NCBI GenBank assembly: GCA_016787445.1
Contig: JAEUTQ010000080.1
Coordinates: 1 to 38,765 of the forward strand
DNA from: Bacteroidia bacterium
Lineage (GTDB): Bacteria > Bacteroidota > Bacteroidia > B-17B0 > Aurantibacillaceae
Direction: 5' to 3'
DNA: 38,765 bases
Positions within the stretch are counted from its first letter, which is position 1; the number at the start of each line of letters is the position of its first letter. Positions 10,881 to 17,243 of this stretch are shown here, piece by piece. The notes under the pieces were generated by a model that saw only the letters and a list, made by a program, of their open reading frames with translations, did no database searches and was not told the DNA's origin. Position numbers and translations under genes: made by a program.

Positions 10881-10952
10881 AACATAATAACCTATTATAG
10901 TGCGCAGAGTCGCTTGTGCGTTGCAGCCGGCACTATAATAAATCATTATGTT
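10881..10952. repeat. Long imperfect palindrome (cruciform-forming element)
   Basis: Outer arms aacataat (10881-10888) and attatgtt (10945-10952) pair perfectly. A symmetrical 4 x 4 unpaired bulge (aacc/aatc) follows, then inner arms tattatagtgc (10893-10903) and gcactataata (10930-10940) pair over 11 bp. The loop of 26 nt is GC-rich (contains gtgcgttgcagccg). The layout of two stems with an unpaired bulge resembles folded recombination sites or REP-like elements more than a terminator, since no T tract follows. Identity unknown; part of its left arm recurs at 11643-11662. Confidence 0.65.
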
Positions 10953-11049
10953 CAATAGCTTCGGTTGTGCGAGGCGCGCGATATGTGGGACTGGGCAGAA
11001 GTAAAAATTTCATCGCAATGTTGAATCTACGACTGAAAGGAGAGTAAGA

Positions 11050-11229
11050 ATGCAATCTGCAAAAACAAAAAAAAAATCAGAACCTAAAAAAATTACTTGT
11101 AAAGTAAGAATAAAGGGCGCATCTCAGATAAATAATTATTTATCTAAAGCAAAATTTCACCTCGAACAGTTTGAGAAATACTGCAAGCTCTTAGAAAAGA
11201 GAATAAAAAATCTTGATATTATTTCTTAG
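11050..11229 (+). CDS. Small basic hypothetical protein (59 aa)
   Basis: Short open frame starting MQSAKTKKKSEPKKITCKVR and ending in RIKNLDIIS. It has a strongly basic N-terminus and a helical, leucine- and lysine-containing C-terminal half (from about residue 28). The ATG is preceded by a good Shine-Dalgarno-like aaaggagag (11037-11045), unusual in this window, where most genes lack one; this is the main reason to believe the frame is translated. Its last 11 bases overlap a convergent mini-ORF on the other strand. I do not recognise the family. It could be a toxin-antitoxin-like small protein, a nucleic-acid-binding peptide, or spurious. Confidence 0.45.
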   Translation: MQSAKTKKKSEPKKITCKVRIKGASQINNYLSKAKFHLEQFEKYCKLLEKRIKNLDIIS

Positions 11230-11365
11230 CAAAATCTGTTTTATTCGGAAAGGCATCTTTTTTGAACTTAATTTTAGATTTACTGATTTTGCTTTTTTGT
11301 TTTTCAGCTTCAGTAGTTAATTCTTTCTCTACTTGCTTGATAAATTTTTTTACAATCTTGTTCAT
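11219..11365 (-). CDS. Small lysine-rich hypothetical protein (48 aa)
   Basis: Minus-strand frame starting MNKIVKKFIKQVEKELTTEA and ending NKTDFAKK. It is lysine-rich with an amphipathic helical N-terminus. Its stop overlaps the 3' end of the convergent plus-strand mini-ORF by 11 bases, so the two transcripts would be antisense to each other. There is no Shine-Dalgarno sequence. A hairpin at 11395-11422 lies about 30 bases upstream of its start. No recognised family; being this short it may be spurious. Confidence 0.35.
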   Translation of the reverse strand: MNKIVKKFIKQVEKELTTEAEKQKSKISKSKIKFKKDAFPNKTDFAKK

Positions 11366-11394
11366 GATTTAGGCGTGTTAAATTGTGAATAATT

Positions 11395-11422
11395 GGGGTC
11401 TAACTGTGCAAGGTTAGACCTC
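11395..11422. other. Hairpin with 10-bp stem (possible terminator or leader structure)
   Basis: ggggtctaac (11395-11404) and gttagacctc (11413-11422) pair over 10 positions with one G-T wobble and an 8-nt loop. For plus-strand transcripts from the 59-aa frame it is followed by ttaattt and could act as a weak terminator; for the minus-strand 48-aa frame it lies just upstream of the start. Confidence 0.45.
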
Positions 11423-11501
11423 TTAATTTAAAGCAATCTATAACATTTAATTATTAATTTGAATTTTATTCCCTAGTTTGTGGACTAATCCTACGTCACA
11501 C

Positions 11502-11580
11502 TGCGGAGGAGAAATAAAATAAACTTGCGGCAAAAAACGTGAGGCATCAGCCGAACTCCGCAAAGAAGTTTATTTTATTT
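11502..11580. repeat. Interleaved inverted repeats (pseudoknot-like layout)
   Basis: Two exact inverted-repeat pairs interleave. Pair A is tgcggag (11502-11508) with ctccgca (11556-11562). Pair B is aaataaaataaactt (11512-11526) with aagtttattttattt (11566-11580), 15 bp perfect. The order A, B, A', B' means both cannot form in a simple nested hairpin; they would form alternatives or a pseudoknot. A third pair, tgaggca (11540-11546) and tgcctca (11600-11606), crosses as well. There is no ORF here. It could be a structured RNA, a switching element or overlapping dispersed repeats. Confidence 0.55.
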
Positions 11581-11705
11581 GTGCTGTACACCAACAGAGT
11601 GCCTCAGCCGTTGCGTAGCGAGAGAATCGGGTGCGGATATTTAACATAATATTAATTATAGTATTTTTAATTAACTAGAAATTAGGAGTTTATTAGGCAA
11701 ATATA

Positions 11706-11713
11706 TACATTTA
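11706..11713 (+). promoter_or_regulatory. Candidate -7 promoter element (TACATTTA) of the flavin oxidoreductase gene
   Basis: Matches the Bacteroidota -7 consensus TAnnTTTG except for the last base. It ends 4 bases before the ATG at 11718, so transcription would begin at or very near the start codon. No clear -33 TTG element is seen. Confidence 0.3.
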
Positions 11714-11717
11714 TTGC

Positions 11718-12728
11718 ATGAAATACTCGATATTCTCTGTACAAGATCATCATCCTGCTTTTAAGCGTTCTATTCCCGATTTATATGCTCAAGTTTTACG
11801 CCAAGGTGTTCTGGCTGATCAATTAGGTTACCATTCTTTTTTTGTGGCCGAACATCATTTTCATGAATATGGCGCTGTTCCAAATCCTGCTGTTTTTCTA
11901 TCTGCTCTATCTCAACAAACCAAACAAATAAAATTAGGCCCGGCTATATCCATCTTAACTTTCCATAACCCTTTAACGGTGGCCGAAAATTATGCCATGT
12001 TGGATGTTTTGTCGAACGGACGATTAATACTTGGATTAGGCTCCGGTTATTTAAAGCATGAATTTGAAGGCTATTCCGTAAACCCTGATGAAAAACGCGA
12101 ACGCTTTGATGAGAATCTCTTTATTTTAAAACAAGCCTTAACCGGCCAAAAAGTAAATTATAAAGGCAAACACAATACGCTGAATAATGTTGGTATCAAT
12201 GTATTTCCTGTACAGAAAAATATTCCTCTATATGTCGCTATTTTACGTTCTGAAGCGGCTTATCATGTGGGTAAACAAGGTCACAATATCATTTGCGTAC
12301 CGTATGCTTCCGTAAACAATTTTTTTGAAATTAAATCGCTTGTCGCCGATTTTAAAAAAGGATTTTCAGAATCCGGTAATTCTAATCCTTCCGACAGCTT
12401 ATTTGCATTTCATGCGCATGTTGCCGAAACAGACGCAGAAGCTCGCCTAAATGCCGAAGAAGCATTTAACTTATATGTAAAGACTCGCTTGTATGCAAAA
12501 CAACAAACTTACGATGATGTTATGCAAAGCGGCATTCATTTATTTGGTTCGGTTGAAACAGTCGCAAATAAAATAGTTGAGCTTTACCATATGGGTATTC
12601 ATCATTTGTTACTTCTACAAAATTTCGGATTATTAGCACCGGAACTGGTTGAATCATCGATGCGCTTGTTTATGGAAAAAGTTAAACCTTTGGTTCACGA
12701 AAAATTGAAAACAGAAATCGCGCTCTGA
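11718..12728 (+). CDS. LLM class flavin-dependent oxidoreductase (luciferase-like)
   Basis: 336-residue TIM-barrel monooxygenase of the bacterial luciferase-like superfamily, expected to use reduced flavin with an organic substrate. The N-terminus (MKYSIFSVQDHHP, then GYHSFFVAEHHFHEYGAVPN) and the conserved GRLILGLGSGYLKHEFEGY segment (about residues 97-115) are typical. The C-terminal part includes the usual GSVETVANKI region, where substrate or flavin channelling loops sit. There is no signal peptide, so it is cytoplasmic. It stands alone: the upstream region is the repeat-rich intergenic stretch, and its stop codon directly abuts that of the convergent acetyltransferase gene with no bases between. 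The substrate cannot be read from sequence. Confidence 0.88.
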   Translation: MKYSIFSVQDHHPAFKRSIPDLYAQVLRQGVLADQLGYHSFFVAEHHFHEYGAVPNPAVFLSALSQQTKQIKLGPAISILTFHNPLTVAENYAMLDVLSNGRLILGLGSGYLKHEFEGYSVNPDEKRERFDENLFILKQALTGQKVNYKGKHNTLNNVGINVFPVQKNIPLYVAILRSEAAYHVGKQGHNIICVPYASVNNFFEIKSLVADFKKGFSESGNSNPSDSLFAFHAHVAETDAEARLNAEEAFNLYVKTRLYAKQQTYDDVMQSGIHLFGSVETVANKIVELYHMGIHHLLLLQNFGLLAPELVESSMRLFMEKVKPLVHEKLKTEIAL

Positions 12729-13172
12729 TTATTTGATCAAACGCATTTGAATATGCGGAATATCATCCTCCAGATAAATTTCTCCTTCTTCCACAAAACC
12801 TAAATCACGGTAAAATTTAAGTAGATAATATTGAGCAGAAATAACAATTTCATTGGTTTTAAATAATGAAAGTGTTTGTTCAACGGCTTCTTGCATTAAT
12901 TCTTTACCTGCGCCTTTCCCTCTATAATTACCTGAAGTTACAACTCTGCCAATAGAAGCTTCTTTATATGAAATTCCTTGCGGTAAAATTCTTGCGTAAG
13001 CTACCAAGTGTTCACCTTCATAACCTAAAATATGATGCGCTTTTTTGTCTTTATCATCCATGTCCTGATAATTACAATTTTGTTCAATCACAAAAACAGC
13101 GCTACGCAATTTTAAAGCTTCATACAGCTCATCAACACTTAATTCTTTATAAGGTTTTATGATAAATTGCAT
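12729..13172 (-). CDS. GNAT family N-acetyltransferase, ElaA-like
   Basis: 147-residue acetyltransferase. The start of the conserved region, LYEALKLRSAVFVIEQNCNYQDMD, closely resembles ElaA proteins. The acetyl-CoA pyrophosphate-binding loop is RVVTSGNYRGKGAGKELM, and YYLLKFYRDLGF forms the usual C-terminal GNAT element. I chose the ATG at 13172 because it forms a TAATG overlap with the stop of the upstream CoA-binding gene; a longer frame reaching 13220 would add 16 non-family residues and run into that gene. It is the last gene of a five-gene leftward operon, and its stop abuts the convergent oxidoreductase gene. The acetylated substrate is unknown. Confidence 0.88.
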   Translation of the reverse strand: MQFIIKPYKELSVDELYEALKLRSAVFVIEQNCNYQDMDDKDKKAHHILGYEGEHLVAYARILPQGISYKEASIGRVVTSGNYRGKGAGKELMQEAVEQTLSLFKTNEIVISAQYYLLKFYRDLGFVEEGEIYLEDDIPHIQMRLIK

Positions 13173-13534
13173 TAGTAATTTCCAACTGATAACATAACTA
13201 ATGTGCAGGCTTCTACACACTCAATTCCTTTTGACTGAACTTCATTTTGAAATTCAGGATTTTCAGTGCCCGGATTGAAAATTATACGTTTGGGTTTTAA
13301 ACTAAAGATATATTCTTTCCACGCTTCCTGATTTTGCGGACCAACATACAAGGTTACAGTATCTACGTTTGGAATTTGTGGTTTGTCGGTAATAATATCT
13401 ATCCCTTCAATCTTTCCGCTTCTTAATCCAACGGGATATACTTTATGGCCATACTGATTTAACCTAACGGTTGCCTTATAGCTATAACGCTCAAAATTCG
13501 GAGATGCACCTATGACAACAGAATTCTTTCCCAT
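13172..13534 (-). CDS. CoA-binding protein (CoA_binding_2, YccU-like)
   Basis: 120-residue Rossmann-fold protein, full length for the stand-alone CoA_binding_2 family. It begins MGKNSVVIGASPNFERYSYK, with the nucleotide-binding VxGAS loop, and continues with GHKVYPVGLR and the conserved PKRIIFNPGTENPEF and CVEACTLVML segments. It resembles the CoA-binding domain of succinyl-CoA synthetase, but the cellular role of this family is not established. It is joined to the MFS gene upstream and to the acetyltransferase gene downstream by one-base TAATG overlaps, which suggests translational coupling and perhaps a shared acyl-CoA theme with the acetyltransferase. Cytoplasmic. Confidence 0.88.
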   Translation of the reverse strand: MGKNSVVIGASPNFERYSYKATVRLNQYGHKVYPVGLRSGKIEGIDIITDKPQIPNVDTVTLYVGPQNQEAWKEYIFSLKPKRIIFNPGTENPEFQNEVQSKGIECVEACTLVMLSVGNY

Positions 13535-14787
13535 TATTCGGTATAATTTAAATCTTTATGAAAAGTTTCTTCTAATCGATACCAGGCCCAAAATCCAAGG
13601 GCGAAAACGATAAGTCCGACAATAATCGCCGAATAGATGTTTCCGATACTTTCAATCTTACTGAAGTATTGAAATAAGGTAGTGATTAATATTGTGCCGC
13701 CTCTTACAAAATTAGGGACACTGGTAGTAACCGTAGCGCGTAAATTAGTGCCGAATAATTCAGAAGCTGTAGAAATAAATACCGCCCAATAGCCGGTAGC
13801 AAATCCAATCAATATCACCACAGTATAAAACATCACCACTGAGTTTTTTGCAATGGTAAAATAACCTACCACAAATAAAACGGCGAGTAATAAAAATAAT
13901 ACCAAACTTTTCTTACGACTCTGCAATTTTTGACTCACTACGCCGCTTACAATATCGCCAATGGTTATACCCACATAAGCTAAGGTCATGGCTAATCTGG
14001 CATTGTCGGGTGGATTTTCCATACCAAGACTTTTCATTAACTCCGGACAAAACGTAATTAAAATCCCCATGACATACCAAACCGGTAATGCAACAAGTAT
14101 GATGGTTATAAATTTGATGAAACGCTCTGATGTTTTAAATAAGGATAAAAAATTACCTTTTTCTATATTACTTTCCTTAACGCTTTTAAACATGGTAGAT
14201 TCTAAAACGCCTATTCGCATCACCAATAATGCTAATCCCATTACACCACCGATAATATAAGACACTCTCCAGTTCCCGATTGATATTCCAACGGTTCCCG
14301 CCACTACGGCACCAAATAAACCAACTGAAGCCACAATGGTAGCGCCCCATCCCCTCTTGTCTTTATCCATGCTTTCACTTACCAAGGTAATACCCGCACC
14401 TAATTCGCCCGCCAAACCAAAGCCAGAGATAAAACGTAAGAGAGCATACGTGGTTGTGTCTTGCACCATTGCGTTTGCAATATTAGCAATGGAGTATAAA
14501 AAAATAGAGCCGAATAAAACAGATAATCTTCCTTTCTTATCGCCGAGTATACCCCAGAAGACGCCTCCAACCAGCATACCAAACATTTGCCAGTTTAATA
14601 AGGAAATACCCACTTCCTTAACCTGACGCTTTAATTCAGCTTCATCAGAAATAGTTTTCGATAAAATATCCGTTAAACTGGAAACGCGTTCCATTCCGAA
14701 TAGAACTAAGTCGTAGATATCGACAAAATAACCTAGCGCGGCAACTATAATTATTTTACTGACGTAAGGAGAACTTTTGGCTGACAT
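13534..14787 (-). CDS. MFS transporter (sugar/organic-acid porter-like)
   Basis: 417-residue integral membrane protein with about 12 hydrophobic helices. The loop between helices 2 and 3 has the MFS motif A in the form GILGDKKGRLSVL. RFISGFGLAGELGAGITLVSE, in the helix 4-5 region, resembles the metabolite:proton symporter and sugar transporter branch rather than drug exporters. The inserted segment between helices 1 and 2 is longer than usual (about 30 charged residues after GMERVSS). It starts 7 bases after the subtilase stop and overlaps the CoA-binding gene by one base, so it is part of the leftward operon. The substrate is not determinable from this sequence. Confidence 0.87.
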   Translation of the reverse strand: MSAKSSPYVSKIIIVAALGYFVDIYDLVLFGMERVSSLTDILSKTISDEAELKRQVKEVGISLLNWQMFGMLVGGVFWGILGDKKGRLSVLFGSIFLYSIANIANAMVQDTTTYALLRFISGFGLAGELGAGITLVSESMDKDKRGWGATIVASVGLFGAVVAGTVGISIGNWRVSYIIGGVMGLALLVMRIGVLESTMFKSVKESNIEKGNFLSLFKTSERFIKFITIILVALPVWYVMGILITFCPELMKSLGMENPPDNARLAMTLAYVGITIGDIVSGVVSQKLQSRKKSLVLFLLLAVLFVVGYFTIAKNSVVMFYTVVILIGFATGYWAVFISTASELFGTNLRATVTTSVPNFVRGGTILITTLFQYFSKIESIGNIYSAIIVGLIVFALGFWAWYRLEETFHKDLNYTE

Positions 14788-14794
14788 AAAACAA

Positions 14795-16447
14795 TTATTG
14801 CTTCACGATTTTCTTAACCATGGTTGAATTACCAACTTGTATGTTTAAAAAATAAACGCCGGGCTTTAAAGCAGAAAAATCATTGAACTCCACTAACTCG
14901 TTTGCGGAAGTTAAAGCACGCTTTTCAACTACCTGACCTAACACATTGTTAATTGTGATGTTAATGTTCGATTCAATTTTGTTGGCAAACTCGATGTTTA
15001 ATTTGTCGATTACCGGATTTGGATAAACAGTGATAGAATTATTTAAATCATTCATTTCGTTGGAAGAAACTGATAGTAAGGTATTACTCGATGCAGTACA
15101 CATATTTGGAATCCCCCACCCTACATTATTATTCGGACTAATTGAATTATTAGCAGAAGCCTTTAATGCTCCTAAAATTTGCATTGGTTTTGCATAAGGT
15201 TTGTATTGCAGCAAGCAAGCTACTGCTCCTGCTAACACAGGTGTTGCGAATGAAGTTCCGTTTCCGAAAAAACATCCGGTATTACAAACAAAGGCTGGTC
15301 CGCCTTGTGCACATAAATCCGGTTTTATTCTTCCATCGCTGGTTGGTCCGAATGAACTAAATCCGGCTTTAACGCCTGTAGGATCAACGGCACCAACTGT
15401 TATAATGCTATCCGCATCGGCAGGAACGGAAATAAAATTCCATGCGCTTCCGCCTTCATTACCGGCTGCATTTAAAACAAGCATTCCCTTTCGTGTTGCC
15501 ATGGTTGAGGCAATACTCATCGGTGCTGTTTTTCCATCCAATTGTGCGTAGGTATGATTGTTCAATCCTCCATCAAATGTTGTATAGCCTAAAGAGGTTG
15601 TACACATATCAGCGCCTAAGCTATCAGCAAATTCTGCTCCGCGGATCCAGTTGTATTCTTCACTTAAAGTTTCGCTTGCTACATCTTCAGTTCTCAATAA
15701 CCAATAATTTGCTTTTGGAGCTGTACCGATAATATTTCCCGGATCAATAGCCGCCATACACGATAATACCATGGAGCCATGCGTATGATCTTCAAATACC
15801 ATGGTATCACCGGTTACAAAATCGCGAGTTCCTTTTAAACGACCTTGCAAACGTAAACTATCAAATACATTATCAATGTGTACATCTTTAAAACCGGCAT
15901 CTAACACGGCAATCGTAACGCCTTGTCCTCTCCATCCGTAATTATGCATACAGTCGGCGCCAATCATACTGGCTTGGCCTGCTGATTGTCCATAATTGAA
16001 TGCACTTGGAGATTGTGTTTTTTGATTCTCACTATGCGGATTGATAGTTGTTCTGTCAATAGCTGGCATTACAATTTTATATCTGTTTACCGGAGCAGAT
16101 GATTGCACAAATGTAAATGAATTGATAGTGGTTAATGCAACGGTATTAGTGACGCTAATAACTACGCCGTTTAACCATTTCGAGCGGAATAAAACAGTCA
16201 CACCGCTTACACCGTCAACTTGTGTGACATAACTTGGCGTAACAGGTAAGTCCGTTTGATCAATGGCAATTCCCATATTCACACGACGTGCAATAGCTTT
16301 TGCCGAGAGGAAAGCACTTGGATTAGAAGTGGTGTATGGTGTTCCGTTTTTGTTTTTGAATTTAACCCAATATTTCTGCGCAACTGCTAAATCAGAAAAT
16401 AAAATGGAAGCTAAAAATGTAAGAGCGAAAATAAATTTCTTATTCAT
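14795..16447 (-). CDS. Secreted S8 (subtilisin-like) serine peptidase with T9SS type A sorting domain
   Basis: 550 residues. There is a signal peptide (MNKKFIFALTFLASILFSDLAVAQ), then a prodomain-like region to about 150. The catalytic domain carries Asp183 (VLDAG), His223 (HTHGS), oxyanion Asn330 (NAAGN) and Ser399 (GTSFATP), a complete subtilase set. The C-terminal 80 residues start YPNPVIDKLNIEF and end in GVYFLNIQVGNSTMVKKIVK, the classic type A T9SS signal; the enzyme is expected to be exported across the outer membrane and anchored or released. The ATG at 16447 overlaps the upstream lipoprotein gene by 8 bases. It is the second gene of a five-gene operon with a transporter, a CoA-binding protein and an acetyltransferase. 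Confidence 0.94.
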   Translation of the reverse strand: MNKKFIFALTFLASILFSDLAVAQKYWVKFKNKNGTPYTTSNPSAFLSAKAIARRVNMGIAIDQTDLPVTPSYVTQVDGVSGVTVLFRSKWLNGVVISVTNTVALTTINSFTFVQSSAPVNRYKIVMPAIDRTTINPHSENQKTQSPSAFNYGQSAGQASMIGADCMHNYGWRGQGVTIAVLDAGFKDVHIDNVFDSLRLQGRLKGTRDFVTGDTMVFEDHTHGSMVLSCMAAIDPGNIIGTAPKANYWLLRTEDVASETLSEEYNWIRGAEFADSLGADMCTTSLGYTTFDGGLNNHTYAQLDGKTAPMSIASTMATRKGMLVLNAAGNEGGSAWNFISVPADADSIITVGAVDPTGVKAGFSSFGPTSDGRIKPDLCAQGGPAFVCNTGCFFGNGTSFATPVLAGAVACLLQYKPYAKPMQILGALKASANNSISPNNNVGWGIPNMCTASSNTLLSVSSNEMNDLNNSITVYPNPVIDKLNIEFANKIESNINITINNVLGQVVEKRALTSANELVEFNDFSALKPGVYFLNIQVGNSTMVKKIVKQ

Positions 16448-17156
16448 GTCCGTAACTGATTACTTGTGATTTATAAATTAATCCTGTTTTTTGGGGAATA
16501 TTATTTACCGGTGTTATAGTGGATGTTACCGGATGCTTGATGTCTATAATTTCTCTGTATACTAATCCTACTCCGGCTGTGTATTTTTCAACGTAATACT
16601 GCCATGAGATTAAAGTTCTGAAATTCTTTTGCGTTACTAGTAGAGTCTTTTGTAAAGGAATAGAATTAATGGTCTCGCTTTTATCAATATAGGAATAGGT
16701 ATAATCCCATTGACCAATACTGTTTTTAGCATTTCCATCCCAGGTAGAACCTTCTTTAACGGGAAATATTAATTTGGTAAATCTCACATTTTCTTCAACA
16801 ACTTCCACATTTGTTTTGTTCACATTAGCTTGCCAAATGTCTTTAATTGTCCAGGCAATAGAATCATAAGGTTTTGAAGCATTGAATTTTTTTATGTAAC
16901 GCGCAATTTTAAGAGCGGGTTTGTTTTCAGGGTCGGTAAACTCCTCTTCCAGTTTTTCCTTGATGAGATATTTGTAATGCGTGGTATCTGAGGTAAATTC
17001 ATCGTAAACAATACTATCCACCTCATAAATAACATAATTACCAAGCGTATTAGGATAGTATTCTGAACCATATACAACATGAGTTTCCGGAACAGTTTTC
17101 TTTTTACAAGCAGCAAAAAAAGCCATTAAAGCCAGTATGTAGAAAAGATTTTTCAA
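16440..17156 (-). CDS. Hypothetical lipoprotein (238 aa)
   Basis: The N-terminus MKNLFYILALMAFFAACKKK has a hydrophobic stretch and a lipobox ending at Cys17, so the protein should be lipidated and retained in the envelope. The mature region is rich in aromatic and charged residues and beta-strand-like, with no recognised enzyme motif. The start codon is TTG (17154-17156), chosen because it gives a compact lipoprotein signal and no in-frame ATG lies near. Its stop overlaps the start of the T9SS subtilase gene by 8 bases, so it is the first gene of that operon and may be a chaperone, inhibitor or surface partner of the peptidase; that is inference from position only. Confidence 0.75.
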   Translation of the reverse strand: MKNLFYILALMAFFAACKKKTVPETHVVYGSEYYPNTLGNYVIYEVDSIVYDEFTSDTTHYKYLIKEKLEEEFTDPENKPALKIARYIKKFNASKPYDSIAWTIKDIWQANVNKTNVEVVEENVRFTKLIFPVKEGSTWDGNAKNSIGQWDYTYSYIDKSETINSIPLQKTLLVTQKNFRTLISWQYYVEKYTAGVGLVYREIIDIKHPVTSTITPVNNIPQKTGLIYKSQVISYGHE

Positions 17157-17161
17157 TAGCT

Positions 17162-17169
17162 TAAAGATA
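17162..17169 (-). promoter_or_regulatory. Candidate -7 promoter element (TATCTTTA) of the lipoprotein-subtilase operon
   Basis: On the minus strand TATCTTTA matches TAnnTTTG except for the last base and lies 5 bases before the TTG start at 17156. The short 87-bp region is shared with the divergent cystathionine gamma-synthase gene. Confidence 0.3.
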
Positions 17170-17243
17170 CCAAATAATTTGTTGAAATAAAAGCCCCGAT
17201 TTATTGCCTTATTCTTATTAAATTCGCCTCAAATTCAACGTAT

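Larger units (their letters stand above)
10830..11717. other. Long intergenic region with structured repeats and two mini-ORFs
   Basis: The only long stretch without a conventional gene. Left to right it holds a terminator, a 72-bp cruciform (10881-10952), an unexplained GC-richer segment (10953-11040), convergent mini-ORFs (11050-11365), a hairpin (11395-11422) and a cluster of inverted repeats (11502-11580). The motif AACATAAT, 4-5 nt, ATTATAGT occurs near both ends (10881-10901 and 11643-11662) in the same orientation. GC-rich words such as cagccgttgcg stand out from the AT-rich background. No transposase, integrase or tRNA is visible. It may be an accumulation of dispersed intergenic repeats or a small inserted cassette. 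Confidence 0.6.

Noticed and set aside
10877..10955. Second attC candidate around the cruciform (ATTTAAC ... GTTCAAT)
   Set aside because: One R-box position mismatches, the paired core is too symmetrical (attC strands need extrahelical asymmetry), and no integron integrase is in view. Kept only as a structured palindrome.
11395..11422. attC-like integron recombination site (GTCTAAC...GTTAGAC)
   Set aside because: The arms fit the R-box pattern RYYYAAC/GTTRRRY, but the element is only 28 bp, lacks L boxes and a proper spacer, and no integrase is present; a plain hairpin is the simpler reading.
12729..13220. Longer start (13220) for the GNAT gene
   Set aside because: The added 16 residues do not fit the ElaA family and overlap the CoA-binding gene by 49 bases; the TAATG junction at 13172 explains the start better.
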